From Gammaproteobacteria bacterium (lineage in GTDB: Bacteria; Pseudomonadota; Gammaproteobacteria; Burkholderiales; Nitrosomonadaceae): a stretch of DNA of 64,000 nt. The stretch lies in the NCBI GenBank assembly GCA_015709635.1, contig CP054180.1, forward strand, positions 1,364,001-1,428,000, in the 5' to 3' direction. A program made the translations under genes and the position numbers. Every line of letters begins with the position of its first letter. Within the stretch, counting starts at the first letter, position 1. This document shows, piece after piece, positions 32,750 through 41,980 of the stretch. The notes under the pieces were generated by a model. The model made no database searches, was not told the origin of the DNA, and worked only from the letters and a program-made list of their open reading frames with translations.

Positions 32750-34428
32750 ATCATGCCGGTATTATCGATTTGGTTCCCGCAGAGGTTCGCGCGCAATGGA
32801 TACACAATGGAACTTATCCTAACCAATCCTTATTCGCCCTGTTTTGTGAGCAAGCCCGGAAGAATCCGGACAAACCGGCGGTTGTTTCGCCGGATCACGC
32901 GATAACGTATGGCGAATTGCAGCACAAAATCGCCTGTCTGGCTGCCAGCCTGCGTGATTTGGGCGTTGTCGCCGGGGATGTCATCGCCTATCAATTGACT
33001 AACTGCTGGTATCACTGCGCGATCGATTTGGCCGCAGCAGCGCTGGGTGCGATCGTTGCACCTTTTCCACCCGGCCGCGGACGGCTTGATATTGAATCGT
33101 TATTGCGCCGCTGCGATGCGCGCGTCATTATCGTTGAACCCAAATTCGTGCAACAGGATTTGTGCGAGCTGATCGAGTCGTTAAGGCCCTCGCTATTGTC
33201 GCTGCGGATCCTGGTGGTCGATGGTGCGGCGCGGGCGGGCTGGTATACGCTGGATGCTCTGTTTCAATCCCGGCCGGTTGCGTCCGGTCAAATGCCTTCG
33301 GTGGATCCCAATTCACCGGTACGGTTCTTGATTTCATCCGGCACTGAGTCGGATCCCAAATGGATTGCTTATTCCCACAATGCCTTGGCAGGCGGGCGCG
33401 GACGGTTTTTGCAACGTATCCATGCACCCGGCAGAGATTTCCGCGGACTTTATCTGATGCCGTTAGGAACGGCTTTCGGGTCGACCGCCACCTTCGGCGT
33501 GCTGTCCTGGCTGGGAGGAACCGTGCTGGTGTTACCGCAATTCGATGCCGCAGCAGCCATTCGCGCCATTGCTCTCCTGCAACCGACGCATATTTTCGGT
33601 GTTCCCACCATGTTTCAACGCATTGTGGCCGATCCGGCATTAGCGCAAACGGATATTTCCAATCTGGTTGCGATTGTCAGCGGGGGGGCAAAAATCGATG
33701 AAGCGTCGATCCGCCGCTGCAACGCGGCCTTCAAGTGCAGTTTCATCAGTCTGTACGGCTCAGCCGACGGCGTTAATTGCCATACCATGCTTGATGATGA
33801 CTTGGATACGGTTTTACACAAAACGGGACGACCTAATCCCGATGTCTGTTCGATCAGAATCGTCGACGATCAAAAGCGTGAAGTGGCACAGGGCGATATT
33901 GGAGAAATTGCCGCGCGCGGGCCGATCACGCCGATGCAGTATGTCAATAACCCTGATCTGGATACACTGTACCGTGATGCGCAAGGCTGGGTGTATACCG
34001 GCGACCTTGGCTTTATCGACAGTGACGGTTATCTGGTGCTAACCGGACGGAAAAAGGAAATCATTATTCGTGGCGGCGTCAACATCAGTCCGGCGCAAAT
34101 CGAAGAAATCGCCGCATCGCATCCGGCGGTTGTCAGTGCGGCGTGTATACCGGTTGCCGATGACGACTTAGGGCATCGCATTTGCCTGTGCCTGGTCATG
34201 CGCGAAGGCGCCGAGCGGCCGTCGTTAGCGCAGTTCACCCGCTTTTTGCTCGATCAAGGATTGGAAAAAAACAAATTACCCGAGTATTTGCGCTACTTAA
34301 GGCAATTGCCGCTCAGTCCTGCGGGAAAAGTCGATAAAAAGCGCCTGATCACAGAACTGGAGAATACGCGGTTCAAAAGTAACGCTGCTGTGATAAACAG
34401 GGCCGATTTAGCGCAGAGGGCGCACTGA
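32746..34428 (+). CDS. AMP-forming acyl-CoA synthetase/ligase (ANL superfamily)
   Basis: A 560-residue adenylate-forming enzyme. Core motifs in order: P-loop-like FLISSGTESDPK (A3, about 190-201), LYGSADG (A5), GWVYTGDLG (A7), LTGRKKEIIIRGGVNISP (A8 hinge) and LPLSPAGKVDKKRL with the A10 lysine. It activates a carboxylic acid as acyl-AMP and usually forms a CoA thioester. In thiocarboxylate pathways the acyl-adenylate or acyl-CoA receives sulfur from the carrier, so it is the probable partner of the trio upstream. The substrate cannot be read. GGAG lies before ATG 32746. It overlaps the neighbours by four bases and one base. Confidence 0.92.
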   Translation: MNHAGIIDLVPAEVRAQWIHNGTYPNQSLFALFCEQARKNPDKPAVVSPDHAITYGELQHKIACLAASLRDLGVVAGDVIAYQLTNCWYHCAIDLAAAALGAIVAPFPPGRGRLDIESLLRRCDARVIIVEPKFVQQDLCELIESLRPSLLSLRILVVDGAARAGWYTLDALFQSRPVASGQMPSVDPNSPVRFLISSGTESDPKWIAYSHNALAGGRGRFLQRIHAPGRDFRGLYLMPLGTAFGSTATFGVLSWLGGTVLVLPQFDAAAAIRAIALLQPTHIFGVPTMFQRIVADPALAQTDISNLVAIVSGGAKIDEASIRRCNAAFKCSFISLYGSADGVNCHTMLDDDLDTVLHKTGRPNPDVCSIRIVDDQKREVAQGDIGEIAARGPITPMQYVNNPDLDTLYRDAQGWVYTGDLGFIDSDGYLVLTGRKKEIIIRGGVNISPAQIEEIAASHPAVVSAACIPVADDDLGHRICLCLVMREGAERPSLAQFTRFLLDQGLEKNKLPEYLRYLRQLPLSPAGKVDKKRLITELENTRFKSNAAVINRADLAQRAH

Positions 34429-35630
34429 TGCAACCGGCGTTTAATAAATCGGCGCACACGGAAACGGCCAAAGCATTGGCGCGAGAAGTCAGTGTTTTTG
34501 TCGACAAGATGATCATACCGAACGAACCGATCCTGGCGCAGCCAGGGGAGCAATCTTTGCAGTTGCAATCCGATTTGGCGCATAGGGCGCGCCAGGCCGG
34601 TTTATGCGGTCTGTTTTATCCGTTATCGCACAGCGGGAAAATCGCATTGCTGGAAGATTATTTGCTGGTTGCCGAGCAGGAAGGACGAACGGAATTTTCG
34701 CAAGCGATTTTTGCCAGCCACACTGCACTGGATGCGCATATGTTGCTGAAATTCGGCAACGAAGCGATCCATGAGCAGTTTCTGCAACCCATGGTAAGCG
34801 GAGAGGCATTACCTTGCTATGGCATGACCGAACCCGGTCACAGCGGCTCGATTCCGGACTTGATAACGACAACGGCCTATTTGTCCAACGGCAACTGGCA
34901 TATCGACGGCAGGAAATGGTTCATTTCCAATGCCGACCGCGCCACTTTCATGACCGTTCTGGCGCGCACGGCCGGTAAAGAAACGGCGCTCGGCCAGGCG
35001 CTGTCGATGATCATCGTACCGACCGGTACGCCGGGTTTTAAAATCGAGCGTCAACTGACGATGATGGGACATTCGTACGGCCAGGGTGAAGTTTCCTTGA
35101 CTGCGGTGCAAGTGCCGGAGCATTACCTGATCGGCACGTGCGGCGGCGGTCTGGATTTAATGAGCAAACGGCTCGGCCTGGGCCGGTTGCTGCGCGCGAT
35201 GAACTGGATTGGTCTGGCGCAGCGCTGCATGGATTTGATGGGTGCGCGCATTCATTCCGTCCGTGGAAAATTCAGCCGCCTGGCGGAAAAACAACTGGTG
35301 CGCCAGCACATCTTCAATACCTATCAGGCCATCGCCGGCGCACGCGAACTGATTCGCATCGCCGCGCGCGGCGTTGACGCGCAAAATCCCGACGAAATCG
35401 CGATCAATGTCGCCAAAATGGCCGCTTCGCATGCACTGTGCATTGCTTCCGATTGCGCGATGCAACTCTACGGCGCCGAAGGCCTCAGTGATTTGACCCC
35501 GCTTTACGGTATCAATCGCATCGCCCGTACTTCGCGCATTCTGGACGGCAACGACGAATCGCTGATCAGTTCGGTCGGGCGCCGCCTGATTAATCATTAT
35601 CAGCGCCACGCGGTGTACTCATTCGACTGA
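34428..35630 (+). CDS. Acyl-CoA dehydrogenase-family protein
   Basis: A 400-residue ACAD-fold flavoprotein: N-terminal helical domain, the middle beta domain with CYGMTEPGHSGS and WHIDGRKWFISNADRA (about 127-180), and a C-terminal helical domain with QLYGAEGLSDLTPL and RIARTSRILDGNDESL. The usual catalytic Glu of medium-chain enzymes (in the GY..E.P motif) appears to be replaced: the aligned stretch reads GLSDLTP. It may therefore use another base or do different chemistry on a CoA- or carrier-bound acyl group. It overlaps the ligase gene by one base (TGATG), so translation is coupled. Confidence 0.88.
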   Translation: MQPAFNKSAHTETAKALAREVSVFVDKMIIPNEPILAQPGEQSLQLQSDLAHRARQAGLCGLFYPLSHSGKIALLEDYLLVAEQEGRTEFSQAIFASHTALDAHMLLKFGNEAIHEQFLQPMVSGEALPCYGMTEPGHSGSIPDLITTTAYLSNGNWHIDGRKWFISNADRATFMTVLARTAGKETALGQALSMIIVPTGTPGFKIERQLTMMGHSYGQGEVSLTAVQVPEHYLIGTCGGGLDLMSKRLGLGRLLRAMNWIGLAQRCMDLMGARIHSVRGKFSRLAEKQLVRQHIFNTYQAIAGARELIRIAARGVDAQNPDEIAINVAKMAASHALCIASDCAMQLYGAEGLSDLTPLYGINRIARTSRILDGNDESLISSVGRRLINHYQRHAVYSFD

Positions 35631-35688
35631 TTTAGTCTTGATTAAACCGTGATCATGGCACTGAAAAATATTCCGCAGAGGCTCTCGT

Positions 35689-36915
35689 ATGGCCATTGAT
35701 TCCGGTAAATTGCCGCATCCGCTCATGGCCGGCGGCTTGCTGCAAGTGGTTCTGGTTTTTGCCATGACATTGCCGATGCTCATTTTATATGCCACCAGTA
35801 CACTTGGGCCGTTGCTCAGCCGGGATTTGCACTTCGAGCCGGTTGCAGTCGGTTATTTGGTGATGAGTTCATTCGGTTTGGCGGCTGTTTTATCGCTATG
35901 GGCGGGCGCAATCGTGGATTACATCGGGGCGCGTAGTGCATTATTGGCGCTTTTTGGCGCGATTGCGGCGGCGTTTGCGCTGCTCACGGCGGCGCAGACG
36001 TTATATAGCCTGATCGCCGCCGCTGCAGTTTGCGGTATCGCACAAGCATTGGCGAACCCGGCGACCAATTTGCTCATTGCGCAACAAATCCGGCCTGAAC
36101 AACGGGCCAGGGTAGTGGGGTTGAAACAAGCCGGCGTTCAATTGGCGGCGCTGTTTGCCGGATTGGCGTTGCCGGCTATCGCATTCCAATTTGGCTGGCG
36201 TGCCGCGTTCGGTGTTATTGTGCCGGTCGCATTTCTATTTGGCCTTGCGGCGCTTTTCGTTACCTCTGGGCAGCACACCCGAAGCAATAGAAGCCTGACT
36301 TTCACGCGCCCGAGCGCAGTGCTGTCATGGTTGATGGCGGTGCAGTTTAGCGTCGGTTTGGCACTCTCCGCGTTTGTCACTTTCCTGCCGGTTTTCGCCA
36401 CGCAACACGACATGCCGCTGCTGCAGGCGGATAGGTTAATCGCCGTATTCGGCGTTGCCGGCATGTTGTCCAGAATCATGCTGACGCCGCTGGGGGCGAA
36501 ACTAAACGACGAATCGTATTTGCTGTTTACCCTCATTGCCGTTGCCGCCGCTGCCATCGTGCTGACGATGCAAACCGATTCCGGCAGCCATTGGCGGCTG
36601 TGGATGGGTGCTGCAACGATGGGGTTGTCGGCGGTGGCGACCAACGCTATCGCGATGAGCATGTTGATCAGGGACTCGGCTTTCGGATTGGTGACGGCGG
36701 CATCCAGTTATGTGTCCGTTGCGTTCTTTTCCGGCTTTGCTTTGGGGCCGCCGATTTATGGTGTGCTATTCAGGCAATCCGGCGATTCGTCGCTGGCGTG
36801 GAGCGTATTGACCGGCGTGATGTGCTTGGCTTGCATCATGACATTGCGATTGGCGTCGGTGCGCAAGCAGCGCGCGCAAGCGTCGGCACAGAAACCCAAT
36901 GCTGTTCTGCGGTGA
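35689..36915 (+). CDS. MFS transporter
   Basis: A 408-residue major facilitator with about 12 hydrophobic segments and the usual loop 2-3 motif region (GAIVDYIGARSALLA). Most of the chain is Ala/Leu-rich membrane helix. Its position as last gene of the sulfur-carrier operon suggests export (or uptake) of the pathway product or precursor. Its TGA is directly followed by the stop of the opposing hydrolase gene, with no room for a separate terminator. Confidence 0.9.
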   Translation: MAIDSGKLPHPLMAGGLLQVVLVFAMTLPMLILYATSTLGPLLSRDLHFEPVAVGYLVMSSFGLAAVLSLWAGAIVDYIGARSALLALFGAIAAAFALLTAAQTLYSLIAAAAVCGIAQALANPATNLLIAQQIRPEQRARVVGLKQAGVQLAALFAGLALPAIAFQFGWRAAFGVIVPVAFLFGLAALFVTSGQHTRSNRSLTFTRPSAVLSWLMAVQFSVGLALSAFVTFLPVFATQHDMPLLQADRLIAVFGVAGMLSRIMLTPLGAKLNDESYLLFTLIAVAAAAIVLTMQTDSGSHWRLWMGAATMGLSAVATNAIAMSMLIRDSAFGLVTAASSYVSVAFFSGFALGPPIYGVLFRQSGDSSLAWSVLTGVMCLACIMTLRLASVRKQRAQASAQKPNAVLR

Positions 36916-37704
36916 TTACTGCGCGGTTTTAAGAAATTCCAGGATATGCTGAACAAACAATTCAGGTGCGGTTCTCATGGCGCTGTGTTGCTGCCCGGGA
37001 AGAATGCCGATGCGGTTATTGGGCAGGCTCTGTTGCAACATTTCCGCAGTCGCGTAACGGCGCGGATGGCTGTTGCCACCGATCAGCAGCAACACCGGAT
37101 TGTGCAGTGCCTGGAATCGTTGCGGCGAGAAAATGTAACGATCGATACTTTGCAGCTCACGCAGAATGGTGTGCGCAGCGGCAATCCGCACAGGCCAGTT
37201 CGAACTCAAGCGCAATGCCGCCAATTCCTGATCGGATGTTTTCAGCAAATCACGAAGGAACAGCAGCAAGGATTCTTCCCGCTCGCCTTTATCCAGCAAC
37301 GCTTGCAGACGTGCTTCAAGCGCTGCCGACCAGCCGCTGCCGGTTAATGAAATCGAGGGTTCATAGACCATGAGTTTGTTGATGTTTGCAGTCAGGAGCG
37401 CGGCTTCCAGAGCACAAAGCCCGCCAAACGAATGACCGAGAAGATTGACACCGCCGCCGATAGCATCCACGACCGCAGCGACATCTTCGCACTCGCGTTG
37501 CAGCGTGTAGCCGTCAGTATCGCCGCTATGGCCGCGTCCGCGCCGGTCCATGGTCCACACGGTGAAGTGTTGTTGCAGTCCGGGAAGTACCGATGTCCAG
37601 GTGGAGTGATCTCCGGTCGTGCCGTGCACCAGCAATAGCGGCGCTCCGCTGCCGTGCCGCCAGCATGCGATCGGTGTGCCGTCGCTGGAAGTGATGAATT
37701 CCAT
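36916..37704 (-). CDS. Alpha/beta hydrolase (possible thioesterase role)
   Basis: A 262-residue alpha/beta hydrolase: VHGTTGDHSTW oxyanion region (about 26-36), DRRGRGHSGDT, nucleophile elbow LLGHSFGGLCA (Ser about 92) and C-terminal GQQHSAM His (about 241). No signal peptide. It converges back-to-back with the MFS gene and starts 66 bases from the porin gene on the other strand. By position it could hydrolyse an ester, thioester or lactone in the same pathway; this is inference only. Confidence 0.85.
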   Translation of the reverse strand: MEFITSSDGTPIACWRHGSGAPLLLVHGTTGDHSTWTSVLPGLQQHFTVWTMDRRGRGHSGDTDGYTLQRECEDVAAVVDAIGGGVNLLGHSFGGLCALEAALLTANINKLMVYEPSISLTGSGWSAALEARLQALLDKGEREESLLLFLRDLLKTSDQELAALRLSSNWPVRIAAAHTILRELQSIDRYIFSPQRFQALHNPVLLLIGGNSHPRRYATAEMLQQSLPNNRIGILPGQQHSAMRTAPELFVQHILEFLKTAQ

Positions 37705-37769
37705 AATTGTCAGGTTTGTTGAAATTGAAGCAAAAAGAAAATAACGCAGAAAATAATGTAAGCGGGACT

Positions 37770-39374
37770 ATGTCACTAAATCAAGTAATTTTCCAGAAGC
37801 AATTAAACTGTTTAGTGTTTACAGCCCCATTGCGAAAACTGCATGAAGATGTAACCTGCAAGCAGCGCAGTGCGGAAGCGCAGTTTTTGGCAGCCGCACT
37901 AAGAATTCTGGTTTTTTATCTCATGCTGGCGGCTTTTTTGCCTGCGGATAGCGCTTTTGCGACCAGCGTTCCAAAGCCGCTGGGCCAGATCAATCAATAT
38001 GTGCGCATCAATGGCGAGTTTCTCAGCAGCTATGAATCCTGGAATTATTTTCGTCCCGAATCCGCGGTTAACAACACCTACGATTTATGGGTAGTGCGCT
38101 CGCGGCTGGGTGTCATGCTGTCCAGCGCCCATGTGGACGGTTTTGCGCAAGCGCAATACAGCGGCTTATACGGACTGCCGCATGATGCGGTTTCGTCGTC
38201 GAATGGACCGCTCGGATTGGGTGCGGCGTATTTCCTCGCCAATCAATCGGCAAATCCCAGCGCTATTTTTCTGAAACAAAGCTATGTCAATTTCAAGCTC
38301 GGCGAGCTGGGCTTGCCGGGCGCTTCGGTAAAAACCGGCCGTTTCGAGCTGATCGAAGGTATGGAATACAGCTCGGGTGTTGAAAAATTTGATGCACTCA
38401 AAAGAAGACGCCTTGCCGAGCGCTTTGTTGGCGGATTTAACGCGATTTATGTCGGGCGCAGCTTCGATGGTTTCTCGGTGGTCTATGACCGGCCCGGATT
38501 CAACATGACAGTCAGCGGTATTCGCCCGACGCAAGGCAATCTCACCGTGCAAGGGCAAAAAGAAATCAGCGATATCAATATGCTGTATGCCGCACTGACC
38601 AGTAAAAAAGACAGCCTGGTGCCGGGAACCGAGGGCCGTTTGTTTTATTTGCAGTATGACGATCAGCGTGATGCACGGGTGGTCGACAATCGCCCGTTGT
38701 CCGCAAGGCCGCTGTTGACTGATGAAAAACTGAATATTCACACGATCGGTGCGCATGTGCTGTCGCTGCAGCAATTCGAATCCGGCAGTCTCGACGCGTT
38801 ATTATTCGGATCCTATCAGTTCGGCAACTGGACCAATCAGTCGCATCAGGCTTGGGCGATTGGCGCCGAAGCCGGCTACCAGTGGCACAAGCTGCCGCTC
38901 AGACCGTGGCTGCGCGCCGTTTATTACCGCAGCTCGGGCGATGGCGATGCGCACGACGGCAAGCATCAGACGTTTTTCTCGGCAGTGCCGAGCGGGCGTT
39001 TGTACGCCAAGTTCCCATTTTTCAATCAAATGAATATTCAGGATATTTTTCTTGAAGTCATCGTGTCGCCCGCAGCCAAAGCGCAAATCAATATCAACCT
39101 GCACCAGTTATCGCTGGCCAACGCAAACGACCTGCTGTACGGCGGCCTCGGCGCAGCGCTGAAATCAGGCGCTTTCGGTTATTCGGGAAATTCCGCACAC
39201 GGTCATGGCGATATCGGTCAACTGATCGATATCGCCTTCACGCACAACTACAGCAAATATCTGACCTGGCGGCTTTATTACGGCCATGCCTTCGGCGGTA
39301 ATGCGATGAAAAGCATTTTTCCGGGCAAAAGCGATGCGAACAATTTTCTGATCGATTTTAATCTGGTTTTTTAA
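37770..39374 (+). CDS. Alginate-export-family outer-membrane porin
   Basis: An outer-membrane beta-barrel of the Alginate_exp (AlgE-like) family. The start is uncertain: ATG 37770 gives 534 residues with an unusually long pre-sequence, and the hydrophobic signal core (LRILVFYLMLAAFLPADSAFA) lies at about residues 45-65. Barrel features include RSRLGVMLSSAHVDGFAQAQYSG, VKTGRFELIEGMEYSSG, RRLAERFVGGFNAIYVG and a terminal FNLVF with Phe at the C-terminus. Such porins move anionic sugars or small acids. It is followed closely by the GH88-like gene. A second family member lies at 44.7 kb. Confidence 0.82.
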   Translation: MSLNQVIFQKQLNCLVFTAPLRKLHEDVTCKQRSAEAQFLAAALRILVFYLMLAAFLPADSAFATSVPKPLGQINQYVRINGEFLSSYESWNYFRPESAVNNTYDLWVVRSRLGVMLSSAHVDGFAQAQYSGLYGLPHDAVSSSNGPLGLGAAYFLANQSANPSAIFLKQSYVNFKLGELGLPGASVKTGRFELIEGMEYSSGVEKFDALKRRRLAERFVGGFNAIYVGRSFDGFSVVYDRPGFNMTVSGIRPTQGNLTVQGQKEISDINMLYAALTSKKDSLVPGTEGRLFYLQYDDQRDARVVDNRPLSARPLLTDEKLNIHTIGAHVLSLQQFESGSLDALLFGSYQFGNWTNQSHQAWAIGAEAGYQWHKLPLRPWLRAVYYRSSGDGDAHDGKHQTFFSAVPSGRLYAKFPFFNQMNIQDIFLEVIVSPAAKAQININLHQLSLANANDLLYGGLGAALKSGAFGYSGNSAHGHGDIGQLIDIAFTHNYSKYLTWRLYYGHAFGGNAMKSIFPGKSDANNFLIDFNLVF

Positions 39375-39386
39375 GAGGGATTGCCA

Positions 39387-40520
39387 ATGACAACAACCTT
39401 GGATGTGGATGATCGGCTGTTAAGCGCCAAAGAAATGACCGATGTATTGGAGCTGATGTTCCGCCGCATGGAAGCGATCGATAGCGCTTGTGCCGGCGAT
39501 TTTCCGTTGTATTCGGCCGATCATGGCAACACCTGGACGGCTTCCTCCGGCGGTTCGTGGATGGGAGGGTTCTGGGGCGCGTGCTGGTGGTTGCGGGCAA
39601 AAATGACCGAGTCGGCCAATGATCAGCGGAAAGCGGTGCAGATCTGTCAACGGCTGGCGGCAAAAATCCCTGCCGATTCCGGATATCGCAGTCTGATTTT
39701 CTGGTACGGCGCGGCTTTGGGGGAGATCTGGTTTCGTGATACGCAAGCGCGGGCTTTGACTTTGAAATCTATTACTGCGCTGGCGCACAGTTTCAATCCC
39801 AAATTAAATTGTATTCCGCTCGGTACCGCCATGGGCGGCCTTGCCAAAGGCGATCAATCGATTTCCATCGATAATTTCGCCGCTTTGATTCAATTGCTGT
39901 GCAGCAGCGAACAAAGCCTTCATCACTACATGGCGCAGTATCACGCGGAAACGACATTGGCGGCATGCCGCCGCAGCAATGGCGCATTCCATGCCAGCGC
40001 GTATTTCGCCGAGCGGGGATTCCAAGCGGACGATCAAGCCGGCCTGTGGTCGCGCGGCCAAGCCTGGGCGATGCTGGGGTTAAGCCGGGCAGCGGCCCGC
40101 TGGGGGGAACCTTATGTAAGCCATGCCAAAGCGGCATGCGCCTATTGGCAAAGCTCCCGTCCGGACGATTTGCCGTTCAACCGCCTCGATCGAACGGAGC
40201 AATTCGAAGATCCTTCCGCAGCGGTTATCGCATCGCTGGCGATGCTTTCTTTGGCGCGCCTGCTGCCCGAAGAAAAAACTTGGCGCAACCATGCGTATCG
40301 CCAGATCAGCGCCATCATCCGCAGCCATTATTTCACCGGATTCATGGCGGATTCGACCGAACGCACGCAATCTGAAAACGCATCAACCGGTGTGTTCTGG
40401 GGGTGCTGTTATAAAACCAAACCGGATGAAGAAGCATTGGTCGAGTCGGTATGGGGCAATTTCTTTTTGATGGCTGCACTCGCCGCGCTGACGGGCTTTA
40501 TCGATCCCCGCCATTGTTAA
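39387..40520 (+). CDS. GH88-like unsaturated glucuronyl hydrolase family protein
   Basis: A 377-residue (alpha/alpha)6-barrel protein resembling glycoside hydrolase family 88. The landmarks are GGSWMGGFWGACWWL near the N-terminus, SISIDNFAAL (a conserved Asp position), LWSRGQAWAMLGLSRA (the strongest family signature, about residue 220) and EDPSAAVIASLAML. Classical members remove unsaturated uronic acids from polysaccharide lyase products. No signal peptide is visible, so it should act in the cytoplasm. The start at ATG 39387 follows AAGAGGGA. It is 12 bases after the porin and likely cotranscribed. Confidence 0.75.
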   Translation: MTTTLDVDDRLLSAKEMTDVLELMFRRMEAIDSACAGDFPLYSADHGNTWTASSGGSWMGGFWGACWWLRAKMTESANDQRKAVQICQRLAAKIPADSGYRSLIFWYGAALGEIWFRDTQARALTLKSITALAHSFNPKLNCIPLGTAMGGLAKGDQSISIDNFAALIQLLCSSEQSLHHYMAQYHAETTLAACRRSNGAFHASAYFAERGFQADDQAGLWSRGQAWAMLGLSRAAARWGEPYVSHAKAACAYWQSSRPDDLPFNRLDRTEQFEDPSAAVIASLAMLSLARLLPEEKTWRNHAYRQISAIIRSHYFTGFMADSTERTQSENASTGVFWGCCYKTKPDEEALVESVWGNFFLMAALAALTGFIDPRHC

Positions 40521-40553
40521 GTGAAAATGTTATCGATTGTTGGAGGAAGGCAA

Positions 40554-41825
40554 ATGCGTTCACAGATATATCTCAATTACTTGCATCATGCACGCTATCT
40601 TTTTGCCGCAGTGCTGATTGTTTTTCTTTGCGCTGTTCATGCTGCTGCACAAGAGCCGGCACCTTCACCGCTACTGCTGCATGCCGCGCGGGTTTTTGAC
40701 GGCTATGAAATGCGCAACGGCATGTCGGTATTGATAAAAAACGGACAGATCGCCGAAATTAAGCCGCGCGAATCGTTTAAAACCGATGATACGGTAAAAA
40801 TCATCGATTTGGGCGATGCCACGATACTGCCGGGATTTATCGAATTGCATGCGCATTTGGCTTATCAGAAAGTACCGGCGGATACTGTCTTAAAGCATGG
40901 AATTACGACGATCCGCGATTTGGGCGGGCCTGTGCATCCTCCGTACGGTGGGGACGGTAGTTTGCGCGTGCTTACTTCAGGTCCGATTATTACCGCACCG
41001 CACGGCTACCCGATTGTCAATCTGGGCGCTGCGAACATCGCAATCGCCGTTGCCAGTGAGGAAAAAGCGCGGGAAACTGTCCGCCGTCTGATTCATCAAG
41101 GCGCTGCAATAATCAAGATCGCACTCGAACCGGGCGGTGAAGCAGGCGCGTCGTGGTCGACGCAGCATGGTCATGCACATCACGATTCCGCGCACGCAAC
41201 ACACGGGCATGCGCCTCATGCACCGGCGACGCCGCATCAGCAAGCGGCATGGCCCATGCTGCCGGAAGCTATCGCCAAAGCCATCGTCGATGAAGCGCAC
41301 CGGCATCAGCGCAAGGTATCCGCGCATGTGGCCGAAACGGCCGGCGTGCGCATTGCATTGAACGCCGGTGTCGACGAATGGGCGCATATGCCTTGCGATT
41401 TGATTCCCGAATCGTTGTTGAAACAGGCAAAAGCGCAGAATGTCACTATCATCGGCACGCTCGACACGTTGTCGAAATGCACCGGGATTGCGCGCAATGC
41501 CGCTATCTGGGCGGAGCTTGGCGGTGAACTGTTATACGGCGCGGAAATTGCCCATCCCGACATACCGTGGGGGATTGATACCCATGAGCTGATGCAGCTG
41601 ATGCACTTAGCAAAAATGACATTGCCGGACGCGTTGCGTGCGGCGACAGCAAATGCCGGCCAGCATTTGGGTTTGCCGCTGCTGGGCACGATACAGCCTG
41701 GTGCTCCGGCTGATTTGATCGCGATTCAAGGTAATCCGATGCACCACTTGAAGCGTCTGGAGTATCCCGGTCTCGTGATTTCCGGCGGCCGGATTGTCGT
41801 CAATCATTTTATTTTCCCGGATTAA
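40554..41825 (+). CDS. Secreted amidohydrolase with His-rich insert
   Basis: About 423 residues with a signal peptide (LFAAVLIVFLCAVHAAAQ, about 17-34). It is an imidazolonepropionase-like amidohydrolase: metal motif GFIELHAH, a probable bridging Lys in IIKIALEPGG, the His in SAHVAETAG, WAHMPCD and the C-terminal PGAPADLIAIQGNP. Between the Lys motif and PMLPEA lies a His-rich loop of about 30 residues with at least eight His, which may bind metal. GGAGGAAGG lies just before ATG 40554. It is closely related to the protein at 43.1 kb. Substrate unknown; prolidase-like or lactonase-like relatives exist. Confidence 0.87.
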   Translation: MRSQIYLNYLHHARYLFAAVLIVFLCAVHAAAQEPAPSPLLLHAARVFDGYEMRNGMSVLIKNGQIAEIKPRESFKTDDTVKIIDLGDATILPGFIELHAHLAYQKVPADTVLKHGITTIRDLGGPVHPPYGGDGSLRVLTSGPIITAPHGYPIVNLGAANIAIAVASEEKARETVRRLIHQGAAIIKIALEPGGEAGASWSTQHGHAHHDSAHATHGHAPHAPATPHQQAAWPMLPEAIAKAIVDEAHRHQRKVSAHVAETAGVRIALNAGVDEWAHMPCDLIPESLLKQAKAQNVTIIGTLDTLSKCTGIARNAAIWAELGGELLYGAEIAHPDIPWGIDTHELMQLMHLAKMTLPDALRAATANAGQHLGLPLLGTIQPGAPADLIAIQGNPMHHLKRLEYPGLVISGGRIVVNHFIFPD

Positions 41826-41846
41826 CGCTGTGCTTTAACAGAATAC

Positions 41847-41876
41847 GTGCAAATTTTTTGCACCTTTTATTTTTTA
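41847..41876 (+). terminator. Rho-independent terminator after amidohydrolase
   Basis: GTGCAAA pairs with TTTGCAC across a three-base T loop and is followed by CTTTTATTTTTTATC. It sits about 20 bases after the amidohydrolase stop and would end the porin-GH88-amidohydrolase transcript. Confidence 0.75.
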
Positions 41877-41980
41877 TCATCTATGACACTTTTTCCGTTT
41901 GCGCGGAGGGAGTCTTTTTGTCTCTAAAATAATCGTAAGTTATTGTAACTGCGACAATTTACCGCATTGACCCTCTAGTT

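Noticed and set aside
36138..36662. 174-codon open frame opposite the MFS gene
   Set aside because: Low-complexity Ala/Asn/Thr translation antisense to transmembrane helices; no ribosome binding site or domain.
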